64,000 bases of DNA. Source: Yoonia ponticola. Its GTDB lineage: Bacteria; Pseudomonadota; Alphaproteobacteria; Rhodobacterales; Rhodobacteraceae. The stretch lies in assembly GCF_014199395.1 (NCBI RefSeq), contig NZ_JACIJM010000005.1:62001-126000 (forward strand). The letters run 5' to 3'. A model generated the notes under the pieces. It saw nothing but the letters and a program-made list of their open reading frames with translations. It was not told the DNA's origin and did not search any database. Made by a program: the position numbers and the translations under genes. Numbering within the stretch: position 1 is the first letter of the stretch; every line of letters begins with the position of its first letter. This document shows positions 1-9,043 of the stretch, piece after piece.

Positions 1-26
1 GCGCTGACGATGTGTTGCGTAGTCAT
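1..26 (-). CDS. phoU: PhoU, phosphate-signalling protein (N-terminal fragment)
   Basis: Only the first eight codons lie in the window, reading MTTQHIVS on the minus strand from an ATG at 24-26, with the ribosome site AGGAG just upstream. PhoU proteins of this group begin this way, and phoU normally follows pstB, which ends 10 bp upstream. PhoU links the Pst transporter to the PhoR/PhoB two-component system. The call rests on position and the short N-terminus; the rest of the gene is outside the window. Confidence 0.75.
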
Positions 27-36
27 GGTAGGGCTC

Positions 37-834
37 CTATCCGATCCGGCCAGAGATATAGCTTTCGGTACGGGGGTCTTTGGGGTTCGTGAAAATATCG
101 TCGGTGCTGCCATATTCAACTAGATTTCCGAGGTGGAAAAACGCGGTCTTCTGGCTCACGCGGGCGGCCTGCTGCATCGAGTGGGTGACGATGACAACGG
201 TGTAGTTTTCGCGCAGTTGGTCGATCAGTTCTTCCACTTGCGACGTCGCAATCGGGTCAAGCGCTGAACACGGCTCGTCCATCAACAGAACTTCGGGTTC
301 CGTTGCAATCGCGCGGGCAATGCAAAGACGCTGCTGCTGACCGCCAGACAGGCCAGTACCCGGCGCATGCAGGCGGTCTTTGACTTCGTTCCAAATCGCA
401 CCGCGGCGCAGGGATTTCTCGACGATTTCGTCCATGTCAGCCTTGGACTTTGCAAGACCGTGAATTTTCGGACCGTAAGCGATGTTGTCATAGATCGACT
501 TTGGGAATGGGTTTGGTTTTTGGAAAACCATGCCGACACGCGCCCGCAGTTGAACCGGATCAATGTCGCGATCATAGATGTCTTTGCCGTCGATCAGGAT
601 GTCCCCTTCGACGCGGCAGATATCAATCGTGTCGTTCATCCGGTTGATGCTGCGCAAGAATGTAGATTTGCCGCAGCCAGATGGACCGATAAACGCAGTC
701 ACTGTCCGCTCTTTGATCTCGACATTTACGTCTTTGATCGCATGGGTATCCCCGTAATAGACCTGCACATTTTTGGCGCTGATCTTGGTGTTGTTTGCAT
801 CAACGTCTTTGCTAACTGTTCTGAGGTCGTCCAC
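37..834 (-). CDS. pstB: Phosphate ABC transporter ATP-binding protein PstB
   Basis: ATPase of the PstSCAB phosphate importer, acting on the cytoplasmic face of the inner membrane. The sequence shows Walker [10 protein letters not shown] near residue 50, the signature LSGGQQQR and Walker B VLLMDEP, followed by the switch histidine in VTHSM. Size is normal for PstB (about 260 residues). I chose the GTG at 834 because AAAGGAG lies five bases before it; an ATG at 858 would add eight residues and overlap pstA by 7 bp but has no clear ribosome site. It lies in the pstSCAB-phoU operon and should be induced by phosphate starvation from the Pho box before pstS. Confidence 0.97.
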   Translation of the reverse strand: MDDLRTVSKDVDANNTKISAKNVQVYYGDTHAIKDVNVEIKERTVTAFIGPSGCGKSTFLRSINRMNDTIDICRVEGDILIDGKDIYDRDIDPVQLRARVGMVFQKPNPFPKSIYDNIAYGPKIHGLAKSKADMDEIVEKSLRRGAIWNEVKDRLHAPGTGLSGGQQQRLCIARAIATEPEVLLMDEPCSALDPIATSQVEELIDQLRENYTVVIVTHSMQQAARVSQKTAFFHLGNLVEYGSTDDIFTNPKDPRTESYISGRIG

Positions 835-851
835 GGCCTCTCCTTTCGAGT

Positions 852-2144
852 TTACCATTTGCGTTCAAACTTGCTGCGCAAGTAGATTGCGATTGCGTTC
901 ATCATGATGAGGAAGGTCAGCAGAACAAGGATCGCTGCAGATGTCCGGCTCACGAAGCCACGTTCAGGGCTATCTGCCCAGATGAAGATTTGTGTCGGTA
1001 GGGCCGTTGCACTGTCGAACGGCGAACCCGGTGCGGATGTGATGAAGGCGTTCATGCCGATCAACAGCAGTGGCGCCGTTTCACCTAATGCTTGGGCCAA
1101 ACCAATGATCGTCCCTGTCAAAATCCCCGGCATCGCCAACGGCACCACATGGCCAAAGACCACTTGCTGCTTTGACGCGCCTACACCCAATGCAGCTTCG
1201 CGGATCGATGGTGGCACGGCTTTCAGTGCCGCGCGTGTCGCGATGATGATCGTCGGCATGGTCATCAGCGCCAGTGTCAAGCCGCCCACGAATGGAACAG
1301 AGCGTGGCAAGCCGAACAATCCGATAAAGACAGACAGAGCAAGCAAACCAAACACGACAGATGGTACAGCGGCGAGGTTATTGATGTTCACCTCAATGAA
1401 GTCGCTGATCTTGTTCTTGGGTGCGAATTCTTCGAGGTACACCGCCGCGCCTATGCCCAATGGAAAGGCGATCAGGAAACAAACCAAAAGCGCCCAGAAT
1501 GATCCTAACAACGCGCCTTTTAGGCCAGCGAGTTCAGGAAAGCGGCTATCAGCGTTGGTGATTAAGCCTGTGTTCAGTTTCGATGTGATCGCGCCTGCGT
1601 CCAGCAATTGGTCGTAATTGGCGATTTGGAGATCATTCAAACGACGTAGTTCTTCCGGTGTCTCACGATCCAGCAGCTCTTTGTATAGCTGGTCGTAAGG
1701 GTCGGAGACTGGCATCCGCATGTTGATCGTTTGACCGATCAAAGACGGATCTTCGACGATACGGTCGCGCAGGTCAAACTGTGCGCCGTTCGAAAAGATG
1801 CCAGAGGCTTCACGCACTGCAGCGCGGTCGGTTGCGTCAACATTTGGCAGCTTTTCCAACAATGCCGCAGTCAAGACATCATCAAAGTCACCGCGCGGCA
1901 GTCGGTCTACGTTGATCTCTGCGGGGTCCACATAGATGTCCAACGTGATATTGGTCTGCATGAACGCCTTGTAGCCAGTGGCGATCTGGGACCACAGCAG
2001 GATGAACAGCATCAAGAACGCGATGCTGATCGCTGCGATACCAAACCCTTGGAGGATCCGTTGTTTGCGGTGGCGTTTTGCGAGCGATGCACGCACCTTG
2101 TCTGTTGTGGTTAAAAGCAAAGAGCCGGATGAAATATCGGTCAT
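852..2144 (-). CDS. pstA: Phosphate ABC transporter permease PstA
   Basis: One of the two membrane subunits of the Pst importer. At 430 residues it is longer than the roughly 300-residue enterobacterial PstA: about 200 N-terminal residues, with one transmembrane helix near residues 32-52 and a periplasmic-looking segment, precede the usual permease core. This extended form (DUF3333-type N-terminus) is known in alphaproteobacteria. The C-terminal half has several hydrophobic helices and the permease loop [12 protein letters not shown] that contacts the ATPase. It starts 10 bp after pstC. Confidence 0.96.
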   Translation of the reverse strand: MTDISSGSLLLTTTDKVRASLAKRHRKQRILQGFGIAAISIAFLMLFILLWSQIATGYKAFMQTNITLDIYVDPAEINVDRLPRGDFDDVLTAALLEKLPNVDATDRAAVREASGIFSNGAQFDLRDRIVEDPSLIGQTINMRMPVSDPYDQLYKELLDRETPEELRRLNDLQIANYDQLLDAGAITSKLNTGLITNADSRFPELAGLKGALLGSFWALLVCFLIAFPLGIGAAVYLEEFAPKNKISDFIEVNINNLAAVPSVVFGLLALSVFIGLFGLPRSVPFVGGLTLALMTMPTIIIATRAALKAVPPSIREAALGVGASKQQVVFGHVVPLAMPGILTGTIIGLAQALGETAPLLLIGMNAFITSAPGSPFDSATALPTQIFIWADSPERGFVSRTSAAILVLLTFLIMMNAIAIYLRSKFERKW

Positions 2145-2154
2145 TAATCTAGCC

Positions 2155-3531
2155 TCAATCGTATGCTTCGCGGTACTTGCGGACGATCCGAAGCGCGAAA
2201 ATGTTGATAATCAGGGTGACGATGAACAGCATCATCCCAAGCGCAAAGGCGGCCAGCGTTTTGGGGTTGTCGAAAGATGTGTCGCCAATCAAGAGCGTGA
2301 CGATTTGCACGGTGACGGTTGTGACGCTTTCCAACGGGTTCAGCGTGAGGTTCGCCATAAGGCCAGCGGCCATAACAACGATCATCGTCTCCCCAATCGC
2401 GCGGCTGACGGCCAACAGGACGCCGCCAACGATGCCGGGGATCGCCGCCGGGAACAGGACGTTCATCACGGTCTCAGCGCGTGTGGCACCAAGTGCGAGC
2501 GCACCATCACGCAGCGCACGCGGCACAGCGGATAAGGCGTCGTCGGCAAAGGATGAAATGAACGGCACCAACATGATGCCCATCACGCCACCAGCCGCCA
2601 ACGCGGTGTTTGGTGCGACCGGAATGCCCAGTTGTGCGCCAAGCGAGCGGATCGCAGGGGCAACAACAAGGATCGCGAAGAAGCCGTAAACAACTGTCGG
2701 AACACCAGCTAGCACTTCGAGAACCGGTTTGCAGACTGAGCGCACGGTTTTTGGCGCAAATTCGTTCAGGTAGATCGCGGACAACAGGCCGATTGGAATA
2801 GCGATCACGATCGCAACGATTGTGATGACGATTGTGCCAACGATCACGGGTATCCAGCCAAACGCACCGGTAGAGGCGATCTGATCAGCACGGATCGGGA
2901 TTTGCGGCTCCCAGCTTGTGCCGAACAGGAATTCGGTCAGCGGAACGAGGCGCAGGAATTTGATGGTTTCAAAGGCGAGCGAGGCAACAATGCCGATGGT
3001 GGTGAAAATCGCGACAACCGAGCAAAAGATCATCAACCCAGACACGATTTTCTCAACACCCTGACGGGCGCGAAATTCGGCGGATACCTTGCCACGCGCA
3101 AAAAACATAATGCCAAGGCTGAGCAGGGCAGTGACCAGAACCAGACCCAATGATGCGGTCTGTAACATACCGCTAAAGCGCTCGGCGGCTGCGGTTTTCC
3201 AAGGCTCAGGATCACCAAAAACACGACCGCTCGAAATAGACTGGATTTCAGCAAGGATCAGATCAACTTGGCCGGCACCTAGACCGTCTAGCGTCCCATC
3301 GGGCAAGCTGGACATGATCAGCGTGTTCACCACGGCACCCTGCAAAGCCAGCCAAAACAGGATAACAACAAGAACGGGCACCAAAATCATCAGCAGGGCG
3401 AACAGGCCGTGATATCCAGAGACAGAGTGAAGTCGTTGGCCGCCGTCCCGAATGCCAGTCGCGGCGCGTCGGTTCAGGGCATATGCCACCATGCAGGCGG
3501 CCAATAAAATAGCGAAAGCCAAAGTCGTCAT
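2155..3531 (-). CDS. pstC: Phosphate ABC transporter permease PstC
   Basis: Second membrane subunit of the Pst importer, pairing with PstA. It has 458 residues, again longer than the enterobacterial protein because of an N-terminal extension with extra hydrophobic segments near residues 1-20, 40-65 and 125-145. The C-terminal core has the binding-protein-dependent permease loop DGALALGATRAETV, which docks on PstB, and several transmembrane helices. It is second in the pst operon, 74 bp after pstS and separated from it by a stable hairpin. Confidence 0.96.
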   Translation of the reverse strand: MTTLAFAILLAACMVAYALNRRAATGIRDGGQRLHSVSGYHGLFALLMILVPVLVVILFWLALQGAVVNTLIMSSLPDGTLDGLGAGQVDLILAEIQSISSGRVFGDPEPWKTAAAERFSGMLQTASLGLVLVTALLSLGIMFFARGKVSAEFRARQGVEKIVSGLMIFCSVVAIFTTIGIVASLAFETIKFLRLVPLTEFLFGTSWEPQIPIRADQIASTGAFGWIPVIVGTIVITIVAIVIAIPIGLLSAIYLNEFAPKTVRSVCKPVLEVLAGVPTVVYGFFAILVVAPAIRSLGAQLGIPVAPNTALAAGGVMGIMLVPFISSFADDALSAVPRALRDGALALGATRAETVMNVLFPAAIPGIVGGVLLAVSRAIGETMIVVMAAGLMANLTLNPLESVTTVTVQIVTLLIGDTSFDNPKTLAAFALGMMLFIVTLIINIFALRIVRKYREAYD

Positions 3532-3558
3532 CGGGAATACTCGCTGAAAATGAGAGGT

Positions 3559-3583
3559 CCGGGGCAGATCAAATCCGCCCCGG
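3559..3583 (-). terminator. Hairpin between pstS and pstC (mRNA stabiliser or partial terminator)
   Basis: Reading the minus strand, CCGGGGCGGAT and ATCTGCCCCGG can pair over 11 positions with one G-U pair and a 3-base loop. It is not followed by a run of T, so it is unlikely to be a full terminator. Such hairpins after binding-protein genes are known to protect the upstream transcript and so favour the binding protein over the membrane subunits. Confidence 0.6.
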
Positions 3584-3605
3584 GCTTTAAAAAGCTGCGA
3601 TCAGC

Positions 3606-4649
3606 TTATTGTGGTGCTTCCATGGAAACACCGTCCAGCACTGCATCCTGAAGTTCGACGATGCGGTCTTCTGCCAATGGCACGAGGCCACGCTCGGACA
3701 AGTAACCACCTGTCATCAGCGCGTCGTCTGACATGTACTCTTCGATGAACTCGTTCAAGTTCGGGATTACGCCGCGGTGTGCGTTCTTGATGTAGAAGTA
3801 CAGCGGACGTGACACAGGGTAGGATTTGTCAGCGATTGTATCGATTGTTGGCTCAACGCCTTCGATCTGCACGCCTTTCAGCTTGTCGAGGTTCTCATAA
3901 AGGAAAGAGTAACCAAAGATGCCCAATGCGTTGGAATCTGCTTCAAGACGCTGAACGATCAGGTTGTCGTTTTCGCCAGCTTCAACAAATGGTCCGTCTG
4001 TGCGCATACGTGAGCAGTTTTCGCCAACCCAGTCACCGTCAAAACCGCCTTCTTCAACGAATGCCAATTCTTCACAGCCAGCGTGCATTGCCAATTCAAC
4101 AAATGCGTCGCGTGTGCCGGATGTTGGTGGAGGACCGTATGCAAGGATTTCTACGGCTGGCAGATCAGGGTTGATCTCGTTCCACATTGTGTACGGGTTA
4201 TCAGCCCATTCACCGTCGACAGGAACTTGTGCGCCAAGTGCGAGGTAGATTTCGCCCAATGTCAGGTCCCAAGCAGCATCGTTCGCGCGGGAAATAGCCA
4301 ATGACAGACCGTCAAAGCCGATCAGGGCTTCGGTGATTTCTGTCACGCCGTTGTCTTGGCAAAGCTGGAATTCGGATGCTTTCATTGCGCGGGATGCGCC
4401 AGTGATGTCTGCGTGTGCTTCGCCGATGCCGCCACAGAAAATCTGCATGCCGCCGCCGGTGCCAGTGGATTCAACGATAGGTGACGGAGCACCCGTGTTG
4501 TTCGCGAACTGCTCGGCAACTGCTTGAGTGTATGGGAAAACTGTTGATGAACCCACGATGCGGATTTCGTCACGGCTCTGCGCGACGGATGCTGTTGCGG
4601 AGATGGCAGCAACCGCGCATGCAGAGGCGGTCAGTTTCAGGTAATACAT
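3606..4649 (-). CDS. pstS: Phosphate-binding periplasmic protein PstS
   Basis: Periplasmic receptor that captures phosphate and delivers it to PstCA. A Sec signal peptide is visible (residues 1 to about 23, ending SVAQ). The mature part has the phosphate-binding motif IVGSSTVFPYTQ near the start and GTGGG further on, as in the PstS family of alphaproteobacteria. Its 347 residues are typical. AGGAGC lies directly before the ATG. It heads the operon, and the Pho box 62-101 bp upstream of the start codon predicts strong phosphate control. Confidence 0.97.
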   Translation of the reverse strand: MYYLKLTASACAVAAISATASVAQSRDEIRIVGSSTVFPYTQAVAEQFANNTGAPSPIVESTGTGGGMQIFCGGIGEAHADITGASRAMKASEFQLCQDNGVTEITEALIGFDGLSLAISRANDAAWDLTLGEIYLALGAQVPVDGEWADNPYTMWNEINPDLPAVEILAYGPPPTSGTRDAFVELAMHAGCEELAFVEEGGFDGDWVGENCSRMRTDGPFVEAGENDNLIVQRLEADSNALGIFGYSFLYENLDKLKGVQIEGVEPTIDTIADKSYPVSRPLYFYIKNAHRGVIPNLNEFIEEYMSDDALMTGGYLSERGLVPLAEDRIVELQDAVLDGVSMEAPQ

Positions 4650-4710
4650 GTTTGCTCCTAAATTTGCATCGATCGCTGTCGCGACCGTGCTGTCCGATTA
4701 GGCGTGATTC

Positions 4711-4750
4711 ATGAAAGTAATGTGAGAGTTGTGTAACGGTTTTGTAACAA
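4711..4750 (-). promoter_or_regulatory. Pho box (four 7-bp repeats, 11-bp period) for pstS
   Basis: On the minus strand four heptamers follow one another every 11 bp: TTGTTAC, CCGTTAC, CTCTCAC and CTTTCAT, each separated by a 4-base AT-rich spacer. This matches the PhoB consensus (CTGTCAT repeats at 11-bp spacing) and forms two adjacent Pho boxes. A plausible -10 (CCTAAT, about 4700) lies just downstream toward pstS. Confidence 0.88.
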
Positions 4751-4814
4751 ACACGCTGTGGGGTGGGTGGCGTTGTCATTATTGTTTGATCCACGCGCTG
4801 GGCAGAGGTTCCGC

Positions 4815-4857
4815 TTGACGTGATCTATATAATTCCAATATTCACGAAATATGGAAT
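4815..4857 (+). promoter_or_regulatory. Promoter and ArsR operator over the arsR-arsC start codon
   Basis: A TTGACG (-35-like, 4815-4820) is followed by AT-rich sequence with TATTCA at 4839-4844. An imperfect inverted repeat, ATTCC-A-ATATT at 4832-4842 against AATAT-GGAAT at 4848-4857, spans the -10 region and the ATG at 4851. Placement over the promoter fits autorepression by ArsR. No ribosome site precedes the ATG, so the mRNA may be leaderless. Confidence 0.55.
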
Positions 4858-5693
4858 CAATACTCACAGATCGTCTCGCAACTCTCAGCCACCCGCACCG
4901 CATGGCCGTGTTCCGCTTGCTCATGCGGCGTTGTCCGGACGAATTACCAGCAGGCGAAATCGTCAGCGTCTTGGGGTTAAAGCCAAGCTCGGCTTCGGTT
5001 TATTTATCCGCATTGACCCAAACGGGCCTGATATCGCAACGCCGCGAAGGCACAAAGTTACTCTACAAAATCAATCTGGCCGCCGCTGGCGAAGTCGTCA
5101 CAGGCCTGTTCTTTGATTGCTGCGGCGGCAGGGCCGACTTGTGCGCCCCGCAACTGGCTGACCTGATCCAAACTGCCCCGCTGCCAACCGACAAAAAACT
5201 GAATGTCCTATTCATTTGCTCCGGTAACTCCGCCCGCTCGATCCTAGCCGAAGCAATCTTGCGGGACATCGGAAACGACCGTTTCAACGCCTATTCCGCA
5301 GGCACCGCGCATCGGTCCGACCTGAACCCGACTGCGATCGACGTGCTCTTGGCAAACGGGCTTGATACCACGCAGCTTCGATCAAAAAACGTGACAGAGT
5401 TTCAGGGCCCCGACGCCCCGCAGATGGATTTCGTCGTTACCGTGTGTGACCGCGCCGCGAACGAAGATTGCCCGACGTGGCAAGGCCAGCCCATCGCGAG
5501 CCATTGGGGCATGCCCGATCCCGCCAGCGCCGACGGAACGATCACGCAAAAACGTCTCGCGTTCCAGCAAACCTTTGATGCGTTGCGCAACAAAATTGCC
5601 GCGTTCACGTCGCTTTCGTTCGAAAGTCTGGACCGCAGCGCGTTGCAAAAACATGTCGATGAGATCAGCAAATTAACCTTACCAAAGGATTAA
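4851..5693 (+). CDS. ArsR repressor fused to thioredoxin-type arsenate reductase ArsC
   Basis: Two domains are fused. Residues 1-105 form an ArsR-type winged helix (SHPHRMAVFRLL, then a recognition region around residues 42-60) with a Cys group C90, C91, C98 that may sense arsenite. Residues about 117-275 are a low-molecular-weight phosphatase fold with the P-loop CSGNSARS (C123, R129), the shuttle cysteines C199 and C207, and the acid loop WGMPDP (D223), as in thioredoxin-coupled arsenate reductases. It would reduce arsenate to arsenite and repress its own operon. Such fusions are known in alphaproteobacteria. It heads the four-gene ars operon; the next gene starts 6 bp downstream. Confidence 0.92.
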   Translation: MESILTDRLATLSHPHRMAVFRLLMRRCPDELPAGEIVSVLGLKPSSASVYLSALTQTGLISQRREGTKLLYKINLAAAGEVVTGLFFDCCGGRADLCAPQLADLIQTAPLPTDKKLNVLFICSGNSARSILAEAILRDIGNDRFNAYSAGTAHRSDLNPTAIDVLLANGLDTTQLRSKNVTEFQGPDAPQMDFVVTVCDRAANEDCPTWQGQPIASHWGMPDPASADGTITQKRLAFQQTFDALRNKIAAFTSLSFESLDRSALQKHVDEISKLTLPKD

Positions 5694-5699
5694 AATGTC

Positions 5700-6698
5700 A
5701 TGACGACCTATGCATTGAACGGCCTTGGGCGGATGGGAAAGCTCGCGCTGCGTCCGCTTTTGGAAGGTGGCGCAAAGATCGCATTCATGAACGACGCGCT
5801 GGGCGACCCTGCGATGCACGCGCATTTACTCGAATTCGATTCAGTGCATGGCCGCTGGCCCGCCACGTTTTCGGCTGATGACGCCGCAATCACAATCGAC
5901 GGCATGCGCATCCCCGTGACGAACGCCAGCAATCTGGAAGACCTGCCTTTAGATGGCGTCGATGTCATGATTGATTGCACCGGAGCCTTTAAAACCGAAG
6001 CCAAACTCGCCCCGTATTTCGCCGCAGGTGTCCGTAAAGTTATCGTATCCGCGCCAGTCAAAGACGGCCCAACCGCGAATATCGTCTACGGCGTGAATGA
6101 CGACAGCTATGATCCGGCCACCCATCAGATCGTGACGGCGGCCAGTTGCACGACGAATTGCCTCGCGCCCGTGGTTAAGGTTTTGCAGGACAGCATCGGG
6201 ATCAAACATGGGTCGATTACAACAATCCATGACGTCACCAACACGCAAACCATCGTGGACCGTCCGGCCAAAGATTTGCGGCGCGCGCGGTCTGCGTTAA
6301 CCAACTTAATTCCCACGACAACGGGCTCCGCGACGGCGATCACCCTGATCTACCCTGAACTAAAGGGCAAACTAAACGGGCACGCTGTCCGTGTGCCACT
6401 GTTGAACGCATCAATTACCGATTGCGTGTTTGAAATGACGCGGGACACCACCGTGGAAGAGGTGAATGCGCTGTTTCAAGCCGCCGCCGAAGGTCCGATG
6501 AAGGGCATCTTGGGCTACGAAACCCGCCCGCTGGTGTCCAGCGATTACACCAACGACAAACGCAGCTGCATCATCGACGCGCCTTCCACGATGGTGGTGA
6601 ACGGGACGCAGGTGAAAATCTACGCATGGTACGACAACGAATACGGCTACGCGCATCGCCTCGTCGATGTGGCACTGATGGTCGGCGGGTTGCTGTGA
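5700..6698 (+). CDS. ArsJ-associated glyceraldehyde-3-phosphate dehydrogenase
   Basis: GAPDH-family enzyme of 332 residues with an N-terminal Rossmann motif (NGLGRMGK), the catalytic [10 protein letters not shown] cysteine motif near residue 150 and the C-terminal [11 protein letters not shown] motif. Next to arsJ, GAPDH homologues make 1-arseno-3-phosphoglycerate from arsenate and glyceraldehyde-3-phosphate, which ArsJ exports. This is known biochemistry for ars-linked GAPDHs; the assignment here comes from the neighbours. The final TGA overlaps the GTG start of arsJ (GTGA), suggesting translational coupling. Confidence 0.93.
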   Translation: MTTYALNGLGRMGKLALRPLLEGGAKIAFMNDALGDPAMHAHLLEFDSVHGRWPATFSADDAAITIDGMRIPVTNASNLEDLPLDGVDVMIDCTGAFKTEAKLAPYFAAGVRKVIVSAPVKDGPTANIVYGVNDDSYDPATHQIVTAASCTTNCLAPVVKVLQDSIGIKHGSITTIHDVTNTQTIVDRPAKDLRRARSALTNLIPTTTGSATAITLIYPELKGKLNGHAVRVPLLNASITDCVFEMTRDTTVEEVNALFQAAAEGPMKGILGYETRPLVSSDYTNDKRSCIIDAPSTMVVNGTQVKIYAWYDNEYGYAHRLVDVALMVGGLL

Positions 6699-7960
6699 CC
6701 CGCCCCGCTGGTTTCACCGCCTATATCACCGTCACGGCGGCCTATTGGGCGTTTATGTTAACCGACGGCGCATTGCGGATGCTGGTGCTTTTGCATTTCC
6801 ACACGCTTGGCTTTTCGCCCGTGCAGTTGGCTTACCTCTTCGTGTTTTACGAAATCGCAGGCGTTATTACGAACCTGTCTGCAGGCTGGATCGCAGCACG
6901 ATTTGGTCTGACATCGACACTTTATGCCGGGTTAACTTTACAAGTCGTGGCATTGCTTGCCTTGGCGCAGCTCGATCCTGCCTGGAGCATCACCGCGTCG
7001 GTCGTGTTTGTGATGCTCGTGCAAGGGGCGTCCGGCGTCGCGAAAGATCTCGCCAAGATGAGCTCTAAAAGCGCTGTTAAGATCCTCGCCCCAACCAATG
7101 ACGGCGGATTATTCCGCTGGGTTGCAATCCTCACCGGATCGAAAAACGCGGTGAAAGGCGGCGGATTCCTGTTGGGTGCGGCATTGCTGGCGGCGTTTGG
7201 TTTCGTACCTTCCGTTCTAACCATGGCCGCAATCCTGTTCGTGATCCTTATCTGTGTCATGATCGGGATGCCTTCGGGCCTGCCAGCAGGGCGCAAAGAC
7301 GCAAAGTTCGCTGACGTTCTGTCCAAAAACCGCAATATCAACTGGCTCAGCGCCGCACGTCTATTCTTGTTCGGCGCAAGAGATGTCTGGTTCGTCGTCG
7401 GCATTCCGATCTATTTCTACGCGGTTTTGTCAGACGGCAGCGTGGACAGCAAACGCGCCGCATTCTTTATGATCGGCACATTCATGGCGGTCTGGACGAT
7501 CCTGTACGGTGTCGTGCAAGGCTGGGCACCGCGCATCCTACGCGCAGTATCACGGACGGAAACGCAAATATTAGACCAAGCCAAGCGCTGGGCTGGCGGA
7601 TTGATCGCGGTCCCGATGCTGTTAGCCGCGTTGGTTTGGGTCACGCCCGTACCGTCCACTACGTTAACCATAATAATCGTAATGGGCTTGCTCATCTTCG
7701 GCGGCATCTTTGCGGTGAACTCTGCGCTGCATTCATTCTTAATCTTGAACTTCACCGATAAAAATCGGGTCACGATGGACGTCGGTTTTTACTATATGGC
7801 GAACGCGGCGGGCCGCCTGATTGGCACGCTGCTGTCCGGTCTGACCTATCAAATCGGCGGTCTAGCGATGTGTCTTGGCACTGCTGCCGTTATGATTACC
7901 CTCAGTTGGCTTTGCGTCGCGAAACTGAAATCAGCCCAAACCTTAAAGGCCACCGCGTGA
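6695..7960 (+). CDS. arsJ: ArsJ, organoarsenical (1-arseno-3-phosphoglycerate) efflux permease
   Basis: Major-facilitator-type inner-membrane protein of 421 residues with about 10-12 hydrophobic segments. I place the start at the GTG overlapping the previous stop codon (GTGA) because the family motif follows at once ([17 protein letters not shown]); upstream in-frame codons lie inside the GAPDH gene. ArsJ exports the unstable arseno-sugar phosphate made by the upstream GAPDH, which breaks down outside to arsenate, so the pair acts as an arsenate efflux route. The stop overlaps the next gene's GTG in the same way. Confidence 0.93.
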   Translation: MTRPAGFTAYITVTAAYWAFMLTDGALRMLVLLHFHTLGFSPVQLAYLFVFYEIAGVITNLSAGWIAARFGLTSTLYAGLTLQVVALLALAQLDPAWSITASVVFVMLVQGASGVAKDLAKMSSKSAVKILAPTNDGGLFRWVAILTGSKNAVKGGGFLLGAALLAAFGFVPSVLTMAAILFVILICVMIGMPSGLPAGRKDAKFADVLSKNRNINWLSAARLFLFGARDVWFVVGIPIYFYAVLSDGSVDSKRAAFFMIGTFMAVWTILYGVVQGWAPRILRAVSRTETQILDQAKRWAGGLIAVPMLLAALVWVTPVPSTTLTIIIVMGLLIFGGIFAVNSALHSFLILNFTDKNRVTMDVGFYYMANAAGRLIGTLLSGLTYQIGGLAMCLGTAAVMITLSWLCVAKLKSAQTLKATA

Positions 7961-8967
7961 ATATATTCGAGAAATACCTGTCACTTTGGATCGCATTGGC
8001 AATGGTCGCGGGCATCCTTTTGGGCAATATCGCGCCCGTTTTGGTCACGGCCATTGCTGCGGCTGAAGTCGCGAGCGTTAACCTTGTCGTCGCAGTGCTG
8101 ATCTGGGCGATGGTCTATCCGATGATGGTCGGCGTCGATCCTAGATCGCTTAAAAACGTGGCAAAACAACCGCGTGGATTGATGATCACACTGGTCGTCA
8201 ATTGGCTGATAAAGCCGTTCTCCATGGCTGCATTAGCCGTGCTGTTTTTCCAATACATCTTCGCGCCTTGGATACAGCCCGAAGACGCGATGCAATATAT
8301 TGCAGGCTTGATTTTGCTCGGCGCGGCGCCCTGCACGGCGATGGTATTTGTGTGGTCGCAACTGACGCGTGGCGACGAAACCTATACGCTGCTCCAAGTC
8401 TCGGTGAACGACTTGATCATGGTCATCGCCTTCGCGCCGATTGTTGCGTTCTTGCTGGGCGTGACGGATATCACCGTGCCGTGGTCGACCTTGGTTTTGT
8501 CAGTTTTGTTGTTCATCGCACTGCCGCTTGTCGCAGGTCTGATCACGCGAAAACGGCTTGGTTCAGAGGCGGCAATCGAAACATTCCAAGAGCGAGTAAA
8601 ACCCTATTCCGTGGTTGGGCTGATCGTCACAGTTATGATCCTGTTCGGCCTACAAGGCCAAGTCATCGTGGCGAAACCGTTTATCATTGTGCTGATCGCC
8701 GTGCCGATTATCCTGCAAAGCTATGGTATCTTTGCCATCGCCTATGCCGCGGCGTTTGCGTTAAAAGTGCCGCACCGCATCGCGGCCCCTTGCGCATTGA
8801 TCGGGACGTCGAACTTCTTTGAATTGGCCGTTGCGGTCGCAATCAGTTTGTTCGGGCTAAACTCCGGTGCCGCGCTCGCAACGGTCGTGGGTGTACTGGT
8901 CGAAGTCCCCGTGATGTTAACGCTCGTCGCGTTCGTCAACAGGACACGCGAAAAATTTGCGCCCTAG
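7957..8967 (+). CDS. acr3: Acr3-type arsenite efflux permease
   Basis: Arsenite exporter of the Acr3/BART family, 336 residues from a GTG at 7957 that overlaps the arsJ stop. It has about ten hydrophobic helices and the family motif [15 protein letters not shown] near residue 120, containing the conserved cysteine needed for transport, and a second conserved element, [13 protein letters not shown], near residue 285. It removes the arsenite made by the ArsC domain of the first gene. The operon thus covers both arsenite efflux and the arseno-phosphoglycerate route. Confidence 0.95.
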   Translation: MNIFEKYLSLWIALAMVAGILLGNIAPVLVTAIAAAEVASVNLVVAVLIWAMVYPMMVGVDPRSLKNVAKQPRGLMITLVVNWLIKPFSMAALAVLFFQYIFAPWIQPEDAMQYIAGLILLGAAPCTAMVFVWSQLTRGDETYTLLQVSVNDLIMVIAFAPIVAFLLGVTDITVPWSTLVLSVLLFIALPLVAGLITRKRLGSEAAIETFQERVKPYSVVGLIVTVMILFGLQGQVIVAKPFIIVLIAVPIILQSYGIFAIAYAAAFALKVPHRIAAPCALIGTSNFFELAVAVAISLFGLNSGAALATVVGVLVEVPVMLTLVAFVNRTREKFAP

Positions 8968-9043
8968 CGATAGCAAATGATTGGATTATGTCGCGGACTT
9001 CCTTCTAGACTGGTCATAACAGTGACGAAGGGATCGATGCGAC

